This document shows positions 1 through 8,312 of a stretch of 64,000 nucleotides of DNA, one piece after another (position 1 is the first letter of the stretch; each line of letters starts with the position of its first letter). A program made the position numbers and the translations under genes. The DNA is from CAVEFW01 sp964579575 (lineage in GTDB: Bacteria > Actinomycetota > Coriobacteriia > Coriobacteriales > Eggerthellaceae): assembly GCA_964579575.1 (NCBI GenBank), contig CAZOGL010000001.1:92668-156667 (forward strand). Direction: 5' to 3'. The notes beneath the pieces are model-generated. The model was not told the origin of the DNA, did not search any database, and was given only the letters and a program-made list of their open reading frames with translations.

Positions 1-2
1 TA

Positions 3-275
3 GCTTGCGGGTGCAAGGTGGTGTGTTGCGATTGGCCCGGGGTTCGCTCTTGGATGGAGGGCCATCTCAAAAACGCCCCCATTCGTTATGTCGCGCTGCC
101 CGAGGGGGCCCTTTCTGACAAGGCTTGCGGCAGCGAGCAGCCTGCGTTTGAGCGTCGTCTCGCGCGAGCTCTTGAGGATTCTCTTGGTGCGGAGCGTGTG
201 GTTTGCGACATGTCAGACCTGACTTGGGATTCCCTCGTCAGGCGCTTGATGGGATTCCTCGGTTTTTCGCTATAG
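3..275 (+). CDS. C-terminal part of an unrecognised protein, cut by the window edge
   Basis: The reading frame is open from the left edge and ends at a stop at 273-275, so this is probably the 3' end of a gene that begins outside the window. About 90 residues are visible. They include a hydrophobic start followed by a WPGVRSWMEGHL segment, and a stretch ending with LVRRLMGFLGF. A GTG at 18 could be a start but has no convincing ribosome binding site. I do not recognise the family. The gene converges on the aminotransferase gene, and a 41-bp tandem repeat lies between the two stops. Confidence 0.45.
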   Translation, partial: ACGCKVVCCDWPGVRSWMEGHLKNAPIRYVALPEGALSDKACGSEQPAFERRLARALEDSLGAERVVCDMSDLTWDSLVRRLMGFLGFSL

Positions 276-352
276 CCCCAAGGTCCAGTGGCCCCGTGGC
301 GGGCTTGTCGTTATAGCCCCAAGGTCCAGTGGCCCCGTGGCGGGCTTGTCGT
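271..352. repeat. 41-bp tandem direct repeat, two copies
   Basis: The units 271-311 and 312-352 are identical and begin with TATAGCCCCAAGG. The block fills the space between two convergent genes and ends at the stop codon of the minus-strand aminotransferase. It is one of many short local duplications placed next to gene ends in this window. No clear terminator hairpin is visible in it. Confidence 0.85.
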
Positions 353-1527
353 TATAACCTCGAGGCAATCTCCCTCACGGCCGCGATTGCCGCATCCACT
401 TCCTCGACAGTGTTGAACCACCCAAAGCTCATGCGCACCGCACCTTGGTGTTCGGTTCCCAACGCCTTGTGCATCAACGGTGCGCAATGGGCGCCTGCGC
501 GGGTGGAGATATGGTAGGTGTTCTCAAGGGCGTCGCTGATGAGTCCTGCGTCTGCGTCTCCTATATTGAATGCCACGATGCCGGTGCGTCCGCAACCGCC
601 ATGTCCGCCAAGGATGCGCAGGTCGGGAATTTCCGACAAACCTGCTTCGAGGCGGTTCACGAGCTTGTCCTCATGCGCGGCAATCGTATCGATCCCGACG
701 CGCTCGACAAAGGATATTCCTGCCCCAAGACCTGCGATTCCGTGTCCGTTGATCGTGCCCGCCTCAAGGCACTCAGGCATGAATCGGGGATGTTCCTTGT
801 CGTAGCTGTGGACACCGGAGCCACCGACTTTGAAAGGTTCGATTTCGATGCCGTTCGCCAATGCCAAGGCACCCGTTCCCTGGGGGCCATACAGGCCCTT
901 GTGTCCCGTGATGCAAACGACGTCGAAGTCCTGTTTACCCATGTCGATGGGCACAACGCCGGCGGTTTGTGCGGCGTCCAACACGAACAGGGCGCCATGC
1001 TCGCGGGTGATGCTTGCCATGCGCTCCACGTCGTATACGTCGCCGGTCAGGTTGGATGCATGGGTGACGGCGACGAGGTGGGTGTTTGGCTCGAAAGCCG
1101 CTTCGAAGGCGTCGAGGTCGAGGGAGGCGTCTTTGGCGATAGGAACGATGGTCAGTCCCACCCCGCGTTCCTTCTCCATCTTGTAGAGGGGGCGAAGGAC
1201 CGAGTTGTGGCTTGCTGCAGTGGTGATGGCGTGGTCGCCGTTTTTGAGAAGGCCGAACAAGGCGATGTTGAGGGACTCGGTCACGTTGCTTGTGAAGGAG
1301 ACGCGGCTTGCGTCGGGAGCACCAAGCAGGTTCGCAACGGCTTCGCGCACCTCATAAACTGTCATGCTGGCGTCTAGGGAGGACTCGTGGACACCGCGAC
1401 CGACATTGCCGAATTCGGACAGGGCGTGAAGGATTGCTTCTCCCACCTCAGGTGGCTTTTGCTTGGTGGTAGCAGCGTTGTCGAAATATATCACGGGGGC
1501 TCCTAGCATGTATGTTTTTGAACTCAT
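352..1527 (-). CDS. Class V aminotransferase, cysteine desulfurase / selenocysteine lyase-like
   Basis: The protein has 391 residues and is a fold-type I PLP enzyme. The PLP lysine is in ITGHKGLYGPQGTG, the FDNAATT segment is near the N-terminus, and a candidate catalytic cysteine is in RAGAHCAPLMH near the C-terminus. Family members remove sulfur or selenium from cysteine or selenocysteine and pass it on as a persulfide or selenide. The subfamily with this layout is often found beside selenium-use genes; here yedF, three DUF3343 domains and selD lie within 9 kb, so selenium delivery is a reasonable inference. A housekeeping desulfurase role cannot be excluded. A later ATG (MLGAPVIYF) is a possible alternative start. 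Confidence 0.88.
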   Translation of the reverse strand: MSSKTYMLGAPVIYFDNAATTKQKPPEVGEAILHALSEFGNVGRGVHESSLDASMTVYEVREAVANLLGAPDASRVSFTSNVTESLNIALFGLLKNGDHAITTAASHNSVLRPLYKMEKERGVGLTIVPIAKDASLDLDAFEAAFEPNTHLVAVTHASNLTGDVYDVERMASITREHGALFVLDAAQTAGVVPIDMGKQDFDVVCITGHKGLYGPQGTGALALANGIEIEPFKVGGSGVHSYDKEHPRFMPECLEAGTINGHGIAGLGAGISFVERVGIDTIAAHEDKLVNRLEAGLSEIPDLRILGGHGGCGRTGIVAFNIGDADAGLISDALENTYHISTRAGAHCAPLMHKALGTEHQGAVRMSFGWFNTVEEVDAAIAAVREIASRL

Positions 1528-1698
1528 GGTATCACGCTTGTCTCAATTGGTTTCGACTTCGGGTTTTTTGCTGTTTTGGGGTTTTTCGCAAGGGGCCAAG
1601 GACAAGCGTAATAGAATCGTCGTGTATTTTCGACAACGTCATCAAGCAGCGTCATCAAGCGAGTTGCTTGCTCGTGCCTAACCCGAAGGGAAGCGCGC

Positions 1699-2544
1699 AT
1701 GTACAGAAGCATGTATAGAAGAGATTTTCTGAGTTTTATCGGTGCTGCTGCCGTTTCCTGCGTGGGCGTCGCATCGCTTTCCGGGTGCTCCGGATCCGCC
1801 TCAAAGAAGTCGGACGAGTATGGCACCCGCACGGTTCGCGTATCTACGGGTGGAGAAGGCGAACCCTACTCCTTTATCGATTCCAACGGTACGTGGACGG
1901 GTCTTTGTGCGGATCTTTGGAACCGCGTCGGAGAGATCACGGGGTGGACCATCGAGACGGTCGACTCAGGATCTGCTGACGCTGCCTTATCAGACCTCAT
2001 GTCGGGCAAGGCCGATGTCGCCGCCAACGGCTTCTCCATCACCGAGAAACGTCTCCAGCTCTATCTTGCTTGTGACCCACTGTTTGCTGATGCGCAGGTC
2101 GTTGCGGTCAAGTCCGATAGCAACGTGGAGAGCCTCGAGGAGTTGCGCGGGGGTGTTGTCGGCGTTGTCGTAGGGCAGGCTACCCAAGCGACATTGGGGG
2201 GCATAGCCGCAAATTACGGGTGGAACGTAAAGGACTATAGTGCGGCTGTGGATGCGGGCAAGGATTGCGCGCAAGGAGCCATCTCGGCCTATGCTGACAC
2301 CATCATCAACGTGTTGGACGTCCAGCGTACCCAGGGCATCCAACTCAAGACGCTAAGCGAGGCAATTGGCGGAAGCAACATCACGTGGTTCACCCTTTCG
2401 TCCAACAAGGACCTCCGTGACTCTTTGAACAAGGTCATCAAGGTCATGCTTGAGGATGGGTCCTTGTCCGAGTTGACTACGAAATGGTTCAACGGGGACT
2501 TGACGGGTTACATCAGCGACAAGTGGCCGAAGGCGAACAAGTAG
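1699..2544 (+). CDS. ABC transporter solute-binding lipoprotein, amino acid type (family 3)
   Basis: The protein has 281 residues. The N-terminus has two arginines, a hydrophobic stretch and the lipobox LSGC, so it should be exported and lipid-anchored; YRRDFLSFIGAAA also looks like a Tat signal. The body matches periplasmic binding protein family 3: an EPYSFIDSNGTWTGLCADL opening, then a GKADVAANGFSITEKR segment typical of binders of polar amino acids. An SD-like GAAGGGAAG lies before the ATG at 1699; the ATG at 1711 is an alternative. No permease or ATPase gene lies beside it, so it is an orphan binding protein here and its ligand is unknown. The gene end AACAAGTAG is duplicated just downstream. 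Confidence 0.85.
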   Translation: MYRSMYRRDFLSFIGAAAVSCVGVASLSGCSGSASKKSDEYGTRTVRVSTGGEGEPYSFIDSNGTWTGLCADLWNRVGEITGWTIETVDSGSADAALSDLMSGKADVAANGFSITEKRLQLYLACDPLFADAQVVAVKSDSNVESLEELRGGVVGVVVGQATQATLGGIAANYGWNVKDYSAAVDAGKDCAQGAISAYADTIINVLDVQRTQGIQLKTLSEAIGGSNITWFTLSSNKDLRDSLNKVIKVMLEDGSLSELTTKWFNGDLTGYISDKWPKANK

Positions 2545-2567
2545 TCCCACTCAACAAGTAGTCTCAC
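2536..2567. repeat. Direct duplication of the 3' end of the binding-protein gene
   Basis: AACAAGTAGTCCCAC at 2536-2550 contains the stop codon. It is followed at 2553-2567 by a copy differing in one base. The period is 17 bp. Confidence 0.75.
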
Positions 2568-2595
2568 GCGTAACAGAGCACATACGTTGGGGTGT

Positions 2596-2871
2596 CTAGC
2601 AATAGACGTCCCTTTTCGGGTTGATCTGGTTCTCGAGCTCGACAATCTTGACAAAGCCAGGCATGCCTGGTTGTTCCAAGGCGCTTTTCACGTCATCGAT
2701 ATGTTCGGGTGTGACAAGAAGAGCCATGCCGCAACATGCCTGAAGGCCGCGGGGGACCGGGCTGATGCGACACGTACACCCCGCTTTACGTAACGCGGTA
2801 TAGAGAGCCATGCCTTCGGTGCTTCCCTCAACGAGTATGTAGTACGCCTTCTCAGCCACAGGATCAGCCAC
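2596..2871 (-). CDS. DUF3343 protein, putative Se/S carrier-like
   Basis: This is a small protein of about 91 residues, last in the minus-strand double-cubane reductase operon. It has the DUF3343 pattern: an opening YYILVEGSTEGMALYTALRKAG, then a conserved cysteine-glycine motif in QACCGMALLV. Pfam describes the family as Se/S carrier-like; biochemical proof is thin. I chose the GTG at 2869-2871, which has GGAAG a few bases upstream; a TTG start at 2883 is also possible. The protein ends with a cysteine as its last residue. Two more DUF3343 domains occur in the window, at 4147-5205 (fused) and 7656-7883. Confidence 0.82.
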   Translation of the reverse strand: MADPVAEKAYYILVEGSTEGMALYTALRKAGCTCRISPVPRGLQACCGMALLVTPEHIDDVKSALEQPGMPGFVKIVELENQINPKRDVYC

Positions 2872-2897
2872 AGGAACTTCCAAATAGTGGGCCGACG

Positions 2898-2951
2898 CTG
2901 CCTAGAGCGCGCTGCCTAGAGCGCGTTGCCTAGAGCGCGTTGCCTAGAGCG
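2898..2951. repeat. 14-bp tandem repeat, about four copies
   Basis: Units of the form YTGCCTAGAGCGCG start at 2898, 2912, 2926 and 2940; the last is incomplete. They lie between two minus-strand genes of one operon, so they would be transcribed. No function is evident. Confidence 0.85.
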
Positions 2952-2977
2952 TCAACCCAGTTGACTTACAACATCTT

Positions 2978-4126
2978 TTACAACATCTCGATGAACGCGG
3001 CGATACGAGTATCGATTTGGCCTTGGTCATTGGGGTCGTAATCGGTTTCAATCTTCATGTAGGGCATCCCGGCAGCCTCCATGTCCTGACGCATGAGTTC
3101 AGATTCGACATTGAAGGTGTGGCATGCGGTCAAGATGATATCGATGACTCCGTCGACCTTGTACTTCTCACACATCTCGATGGTGTTTTTGCGGCGGTCG
3201 TCGTTGGGGGTCATGACGCTGCAGTTGATGGCGAGATAGCGGTCGGCGATGGCCTGCATGATATCCTTAGCCTCTGGGTCGATCTTTGTGGCTTGGGTGC
3301 GGGGGCCGGAGCAGTCGTCGAGACACACGATGACGCCACCGTTGTTCTCGATGGCCGTGCCCACCTTCCCCATGACTCCCGTGCTGGGGCAACCGGTCAA
3401 AAGGATGCGCTTAGCGTCGGCGGGGACGGGGCGCTCGCCAGCTTCGTAGGATGCCTTGGCTGCGTCAACCTTGGCCTTGATGCTTGCAGCGTAGTCCTTG
3501 ATGTCGAAACTGAAGGTACCGGCGGCCATGGTGGCCATGAGGTCCACACCCTTCATCATCGGAGGTTCTGCCGTCTGTATGTCGAACATCTCCAAGATGT
3601 TGTCGCGCAGGGCGTTGCGGTTGCGAACGGCCTCGCGCAGATCGTCCTCGGTGATGGTGATGCCGTAGGTGTCCTCAAGCTTCTCTTTCAACAGGTCGAG
3701 TTCGGCTCGCCAGATGTCCTTGGCGTAGGGACGGCTCTGGGATTGGGGAAGCTGCATGACGTAGGTCTCTTTGAGGTCGTTGAGCAACTCGTACATCTTT
3801 TTCTTGCCGTCGCACGTTGTCTCGCCGACGATGAAGTCGGAGTAGTATGTGAAAGGGCACTTCTGTGTATAGGCAAAGCCATAGGTTCCCTTGATGAGGG
3901 GACAAAGGTTTTTCGGCAAAACCTTCTCGGCATCGGGCACGGTCTCGTTGTTTGTGCCGCAAAGGCCGATTGCCACAGCACCTGCAGCCTCGATGAGCTC
4001 GCAGGGGGTGTAGCTGCACAGGACGCCGACCATCTTGCCGCCGTTCTCCTTGAAGCTCTTGACCTTCATGAACGCGCCCTTGCGGGCATCGGCGAACTCC
4101 TCATAATTGGAGGGTAGATCTGCCAT
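2978..4126 (-). CDS. 2-hydroxyacyl-CoA dehydratase-like, probable double-cubane-cluster reductase
   Basis: The protein has 382 residues and belongs to the HgdB/HgdA-like family. Cysteines that may bind iron-sulfur clusters are C37, C42, C56, C75, C90 and C105, the last in VGETTCDGKKK, a hallmark segment; further cysteines are in LTGCPSTG and DDCSGPR. The length and the neighbouring activase fit double-cubane-cluster proteins, which accept electrons from an ATP-driven activase and reduce difficult small substrates. No acyl-CoA transferase or acyl-CoA dehydrogenase gene is near, which argues against amino acid fermentation through hydroxyacyl-CoA. An SD GAAAGGAA precedes the ATG. The substrate is unknown. 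The last 11 bases are duplicated after the stop. Confidence 0.85.
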   Translation of the reverse strand: MADLPSNYEEFADARKGAFMKVKSFKENGGKMVGVLCSYTPCELIEAAGAVAIGLCGTNNETVPDAEKVLPKNLCPLIKGTYGFAYTQKCPFTYYSDFIVGETTCDGKKKMYELLNDLKETYVMQLPQSQSRPYAKDIWRAELDLLKEKLEDTYGITITEDDLREAVRNRNALRDNILEMFDIQTAEPPMMKGVDLMATMAAGTFSFDIKDYAASIKAKVDAAKASYEAGERPVPADAKRILLTGCPSTGVMGKVGTAIENNGGVIVCLDDCSGPRTQATKIDPEAKDIMQAIADRYLAINCSVMTPNDDRRKNTIEMCEKYKVDGVIDIILTACHTFNVESELMRQDMEAAGMPYMKIETDYDPNDQGQIDTRIAAFIEML

Positions 4127-4146
4127 GATGATTCCTTTCGTTGCTT

Positions 4147-5205
4147 CTACAGGGCAACTTCGTATACGTTGCTATAGGTGGCGTCGGCGGTTTGGGCCGC
4201 GGACTCTATGTCCTGTCTTGACGCAATCGGTGCAACCCATGCGTATCCGCATCCAGCCGAGATCGTGCTGGGTAGGGGTGCAAGTCTCTCGGGTAGTCCC
4301 GCCTCGCGGCATATTTTCTCGAAGGCGAGGGAGTCGGTGGTTGTGTCGAACGTGAACACGACGGTGTTGGGTTTGGGCCTCTCCGCACGCGCGGATGAGG
4401 CTTTGGCCGATGTCTCGGTCTCGGGTTTTGCATCGGTGTGCGTTGGGGCGCAGTCGATTGGCAGACTGAGTGCCGCCCCCAATGCGCCGGCAAAGCGCGC
4501 CATGGGGCAAGTCTTCACGTGCCCGTTGAGTTGTTTGGCGAGGCGCTCGACGACATAGTCGTTCTCGCAAAGGCCGCCCGTCAGGACATACTCGTTGTTA
4601 GGGGATTTGGGAACGAGGGGAGCGACTTTCTTGACGACGGAGTCCACGATGCCCCGACAGATGTCCTCGCGCGGGGTCCCTTGACCGATGAGGCTGATGA
4701 CCTCGGACTCGGCAAACACGGTACACATGCTCGAGATGCTGGTGGGTTTACCGTCCTTGGCAAGGTCGGTCAGCTGGGTTTGGGTGAGTCCGAGCCGGTT
4801 CGCCATGATCTCCAAGAACTTGCCCGTGCCGGCGCTGCACTTGTCGTTCATGCGGAAATCGGCGACTTTGCCGTTTCTCAAGACGATCGACTTGGTATCT
4901 TGGCCGCCGATGTCTACGACGACGCAATCATTGCCGAACAGGCGGGCGGCGCCCTTGCCATGACAGGTGATCTCGGTGATTGTCTTCTCAGCGAAGGGTA
5001 CGGCCACGCGACCGTACCCTGTCGCTACATAACAGCATTCCGCGTGGGGATATCCATGGGTCTCCAGGTCCTCAAGGACGCGATTACCGGCATCGACGCT
5101 GCTGTAGCCCGTGGGTATCACGAGGGTGTACGCGATGTCGTCTCTGTCGAGCACGCACGCCTTGGTGGCAGTGGATCCGATATCTATTCCTACACGGTAT
5201 GCCAC
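4147..5205 (-). CDS. Acyl-CoA dehydratase activase (BadF/HgdC family) fused to a C-terminal DUF3343 domain
   Basis: The protein has 352 residues. Residues 1 to about 255 form an ASKHA ATPase of the HgdC/BcrA/BadF type: phosphate loop VGIDIGSTATK, VVDIGGQDTK, NDKCSAGTGK with C123, and SSMCTVFAESE with C161; the two cysteines hold the [4Fe-4S] cluster at the dimer interface in this family. After a linker of low complexity, residues from about 282 to the end look like DUF3343, with TVVFTFDTTTDSLAFEKICR and the cysteine motif SAGCGYAWVAP. Such a fusion physically joins the ATP-dependent electron donor to a putative Se/S carrier. The start is a GTG with AAGGACGG upstream. It sits between the two reductase genes, 10 and 20 bp from each. 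Confidence 0.87.
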   Translation of the reverse strand: MAYRVGIDIGSTATKACVLDRDDIAYTLVIPTGYSSVDAGNRVLEDLETHGYPHAECCYVATGYGRVAVPFAEKTITEITCHGKGAARLFGNDCVVVDIGGQDTKSIVLRNGKVADFRMNDKCSAGTGKFLEIMANRLGLTQTQLTDLAKDGKPTSISSMCTVFAESEVISLIGQGTPREDICRGIVDSVVKKVAPLVPKSPNNEYVLTGGLCENDYVVERLAKQLNGHVKTCPMARFAGALGAALSLPIDCAPTHTDAKPETETSAKASSARAERPKPNTVVFTFDTTTDSLAFEKICREAGLPERLAPLPSTISAGCGYAWVAPIASRQDIESAAQTADATYSNVYEVAL

Positions 5206-5215
5206 GGTTCCGTCC

Positions 5216-6490
5216 TTAGTCCATCATTTCGATGAAGGCCTCGATGCGGGTGCGAAGCTGGCCTGCATCGGCGTCATCGTAGTCGGTCTCGAGCGCGAGG
5301 TAGGGGATGCCCGCCTCGGCTGCAGCTGCACCAATGGTGCGCTTCTCGGTGTTGTACAAGTTGCAGAACTTGAGGTTCACGTCGATGATGCCGTCGACGT
5401 TGTATTCCTTGGCGAGGCGGAGCACATCCTCGACGCGTCCGGGGTTAGGCGTGAAGCATGCGCAGTTGATGCCCATGTAACGCTCGGCGATGGCGCGAAT
5501 CTGGCCTTCAAGCGTCGTTTGGGTTTCGTCTACGAGGCCCTCGAAGTAGCGGGTGCCGGTGCATGCCTCCTCGCAGACCACGGCGCCGCCGCAGGTCTCG
5601 ATGAGGTGATGCATCTTCCAGTTCGGGATGGCCATGGGGGTTCCGGAAATCATGATGCGCTTGGTACCAGCGGGGAAGACGGAGACACCATTGGCGTTGC
5701 GCTCATCGAGCTCATCAGCGAGCTTGTTGCACATCAGCGCGCAACGCTCGGGGTCGTCGAAGAAGGCGATCTGGATCATCTCGAGGGCGTCCTTGCCGGA
5801 GATGGGGATGTTGTTTGCGTTCTTGCGCGCATCGTAGACGCGTTGGATGGCGCGGCGCTTCTCGTTGATGATGTGGATGGCTTCCGCGAGCTTCTCGACG
5901 GTGACCTTGTTGCCGGTAAGCTCTTCCATGCGGGTCTTGAACAGCTCGATCTCGTTGGCCCACTTGTCGACGTCTTGCGGACGTTTCATCTGGGGCATGT
6001 CCATGATGTAGGTCGGAGCATCCTCCGCCAAGATTTCGTAAGCCTTCTTCTTTGCGTCGCAGGTCGTCTCACCGACGAACAGATCGGCAATGCGGAAGAA
6101 GGGGCATGTCTTGCCAAAACGGGCACCAATGGAGGCCTTCACGAGGGGGCAGGTGTCCTTGGGCAGGTATTTCTCTCCGTCGGGTACCCAGAACTGGGAG
6201 CCGCCGCAAAGGCCAGTGACGATGCCACCAGCGGCGATGACCACCTCATCGGGTACGTATACACAGAAGGTGCCGACGACTTTCTTGCCCGCTTCCTGGG
6301 CGTCGATAAGCTCTTGCGGGCGGATGCCGTGGACGTCTGCGATGACCATGTCCCAAAACGCCATGCCCTCAGGGCGGTTTTCCTGGCTCAGGAAGGTATC
6401 GCCGAACGCGGTGGGCAAGACGGCACAGAGTTGATCGTGAGCCTCGAGGTCCATGCCAAGAGATTTCCACATAGGATGACGGTCAGTCAT
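5216..6490 (-). CDS. 2-hydroxyacyl-CoA dehydratase-like, second probable double-cubane reductase
   Basis: The protein has 424 residues from the ATG at 6488-6490, which has a strong SD (AAAGGGGGAATT); the frame is open further upstream but without an SD. It is a paralogue of the product of 2978-4126. Matching cysteines are C76, C95, C114, C129 and C144 (VGETTCDAKKK); the position of C42 in the other paralogue is an aspartate here (VYVPDEVV), so the two may differ in cluster ligation. It is the first gene of the minus-strand operon 6490-2596. Two unequal subunits with one activase could be a heterodimer or two separate reductases. The substrate is unknown. Confidence 0.85.
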   Translation of the reverse strand: MTDRHPMWKSLGMDLEAHDQLCAVLPTAFGDTFLSQENRPEGMAFWDMVIADVHGIRPQELIDAQEAGKKVVGTFCVYVPDEVVIAAGGIVTGLCGGSQFWVPDGEKYLPKDTCPLVKASIGARFGKTCPFFRIADLFVGETTCDAKKKAYEILAEDAPTYIMDMPQMKRPQDVDKWANEIELFKTRMEELTGNKVTVEKLAEAIHIINEKRRAIQRVYDARKNANNIPISGKDALEMIQIAFFDDPERCALMCNKLADELDERNANGVSVFPAGTKRIMISGTPMAIPNWKMHHLIETCGGAVVCEEACTGTRYFEGLVDETQTTLEGQIRAIAERYMGINCACFTPNPGRVEDVLRLAKEYNVDGIIDVNLKFCNLYNTEKRTIGAAAAEAGIPYLALETDYDDADAGQLRTRIEAFIEMMD

Positions 6491-6915
6491 AATTCCCCCT
6501 TTGGTTGGACGCCCAACCTCAAAGGTTCTCTCTCGTTGGGAGGCAGGGCGCAAATGGATATCAACACATAAACGTGTTTACCTGCCCTGCAGAATGGCGA
6601 ATGCCGCAGAATGCCGAATGCCGTAAAGCAAGCTATTTGATAAGGGAAGGGAGCGCGCCGCGAACGCAGAAGAGCGGTGCTCTCAATCTGTCCCAACGAG
6701 GCCCATCATAGCAAAGGCCGAGGCGGCGAGCGCCAACAATTCTGGTTCAATCGCAGAAGCGGCGCTATACTTTGGGATGTGAAGAGTTCGCTCGGAGGCC
6801 TTTCTGCGACGCTTGCCGGCGACTTGCATTTTTCGGTGTGCGTATTCTGCGGCGCATGCTTTGACGTAGTGCGCAAAAATCCGACAAAGAATCCGACAAA
6901 GAAAGAAGGAATCTC
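6491..6915. other. Divergent intergenic region with promoter-like sites and short repeats
   Basis: This 425-bp gap separates the minus-strand reductase operon from yedF. It contains a cluster of GAATGCCG-type repeats near 6592-6633, a possible -10 box TATACT at 6766-6771 without a good -35, and a 12-bp tandem repeat AATCCGACAAAG at 6878-6889 and 6890-6901 just before the yedF ribosome binding site. No gene is supported in it. Confidence 0.5.
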
Positions 6916-7521
6916 ATGGTTGAGCTCGATGGTTTTGGCAAGCCTTGTCCCATGCCCCTCGTCATGGTCAAGAAGGAAATTGATGCTGGCAATACCGATA
7001 TCGCAATCAAGGTCGACAACGACACGGCAGTGAAAAACATCACCCGTCTTGCAAAGAAGAAGGGTCTCGGTTTCTCCGTTGAGGAAATTGATGGCGGCTT
7101 TTTGATTACTATGGGCGGCGAGCTCGACCCCGATGCTGCTCTTCCCGCAACGGCTGCAGCTTGCAATATCGCTGGTGGGTCTTGTGGTTACAGTGTGTTC
7201 ATCGGCAAGGATCATGTTGGTGAGGGAGATCCCCAGCTCGGTTACAACCTGATGAAGATGGCGATTTTCACGTTGAACCAAGCCGAGGTCGCACCCATGA
7301 ACCTCCTGTTCATGAATTCCGGTGTCAAGCTGTTGTGCGACGAGGAGGAGCAGATCATCGAGTCCGTCAAGGAAATGATGGAAAAGGGCACCGATGTCCT
7401 CGTTTGCGGCACCTGCCTCAACTTCTACGGTATCGCGGACGATCTCAAGATCGGCGAGGTTTCCAACATGTACGACATCCTCGAGCGCATGCACGAGTCC
7501 GCCAAGGTCATTACGCTTTAG
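6916..7521 (+). CDS. yedF: YedF, selenium-metabolism sulfurtransferase-like protein
   Basis: The protein has 201 residues. The N-terminal 70 residues are a TusA/SirA-like domain with the CPxP motif and active cysteine at residue 11 (GKPCPMPLVMVKKE). The C-terminal half is DsrE-like, with VCGTCLNFYGI. This two-domain form is the YedF family, which occurs with selD in selenium-using bacteria and is proposed to carry or deliver reduced selenium. An SD AGAAGGA precedes the ATG. It starts a plus-strand group with a DUF3343 gene and a rhodanese gene, and selD converges on the group. Confidence 0.9.
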   Translation: MVELDGFGKPCPMPLVMVKKEIDAGNTDIAIKVDNDTAVKNITRLAKKKGLGFSVEEIDGGFLITMGGELDPDAALPATAAACNIAGGSCGYSVFIGKDHVGEGDPQLGYNLMKMAIFTLNQAEVAPMNLLFMNSGVKLLCDEEEQIIESVKEMMEKGTDVLVCGTCLNFYGIADDLKIGEVSNMYDILERMHESAKVITL

Positions 7522-7655
7522 GAATCGGATTGCGCTTTTTGCAATCAGCGAGTTGTGATCGGTGAGTTTGGGCCGCAGCGCCCGACTCGTGGGCTTTTTG
7601 AGTCGAAGGGTTGGCGTTGCGCGCCTTTCATCGCGCGTGGTGGAAAGGTGGTGCG

Positions 7656-7883
7656 GTGGGCGACATCGTGTGGAACGTCTTGGCGTTTGAGAGCACTCAT
7701 GCGGCTATGGCCGCCCAAAAGATTTTGGGCGAGTTGAAGCCGTATGTGATTCCGACACCGAAGGTAATCACGGCAAATTGCGGTATGTCGCTTCGCATGG
7801 GCGACGCGGAGGCAGAGAAAGCTCGGGAGATTTTGTCCTCCCATCCCGACATCGAGGCGCGTTGCGCGTGGTATCGGGTATAG
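7656..7883 (+). CDS. DUF3343 protein, putative Se/S carrier-like
   Basis: This is a protein of about 75 residues with the DUF3343 pattern: WNVLAFESTHAAMAAQKIL, then the cysteine-glycine motif in ITANCGMSLRM. The GTG at 7656 has AAAGGTGG just upstream and is the preferred start; an ATG at 7611 in frame would add 15 residues that do not fit the family. It lies between yedF and a rhodanese gene, consistent with a role in sulfur or selenium trafficking. It resembles the free DUF3343 protein at 2596-2871 and the domain fused to the activase. Confidence 0.78.
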   Translation: MGDIVWNVLAFESTHAAMAAQKILGELKPYVIPTPKVITANCGMSLRMGDAEAEKAREILSSHPDIEARCAWYRV

Positions 7884-7914
7884 TGTGCAAAAACCGACAA
7901 TGGTAAGGAGCATC

Positions 7915-8283
7915 ATGGAGGAAATGCCTATCGAGCTTGCGCCGGAGGATGTGCGCAATCTGGTGTTGAGCGGCGAGGACTTCACACTTGTCGATATCCG
8001 TAATAACAGCGCGTATCGCAAAAGTCACCTCAAAGGGGCGCAGACCCTCCCGTTTGGGGCGACCCAGCCTCGTGACTACGAGCGCTTCTTTCCCGATCAC
8101 AATCGCAAGCTTGTAATCTATTGCTACAACGGCAAGGCTTCCAAACTTGTTGCCGACACCGTTGTCGAAATGGGGTATTCCGATGTGGGCTATATGGTGG
8201 GCGGACATTGGAAATGGCGTTTTCTCAAGGGCCCAAAGCCTAACGTGCGCGGAAGATATCCGTACGGAAAGAAGAAGAGCTAA
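7915..8283 (+). CDS. Rhodanese-domain protein, single domain
   Basis: The protein has about 122 residues. The rhodanese fold is recognised by FTLVDIRNNSAYRKSHLKGA and the active loop IYCYNGKAS, whose cysteine would carry the persulfide (or selenosulfide). The ATG at 7915 has AAGGAG four bases upstream; an upstream GTG is less likely. It is 31 bp after the DUF3343 gene and probably cotranscribed with it. Single-domain rhodaneses serve as sulfur or selenium relay proteins; the neighbours favour a selenium link but the sequence alone does not prove it. Confidence 0.85.
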   Translation: MEEMPIELAPEDVRNLVLSGEDFTLVDIRNNSAYRKSHLKGAQTLPFGATQPRDYERFFPDHNRKLVIYCYNGKASKLVADTVVEMGYSDVGYMVGGHWKWRFLKGPKPNVRGRYPYGKKKS

Positions 8284-8287
8284 CGAA

Positions 8288-8312
8288 ATGGCCCCGTCGG
8301 GGGCCATTTTTT
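8288..8312 (+). terminator. Rho-independent terminator after the rhodanese gene
   Basis: The hairpin arms ATGGCCCC and GGGGCCAT are separated by a short loop and followed by six T. It overlaps the stop of the convergent selD gene. Confidence 0.88.

Noticed and set aside
2898..2951. Terminator or attachment site in the 14-bp repeats
   Set aside because: No hairpin with a T run, and no integrase or tRNA nearby.
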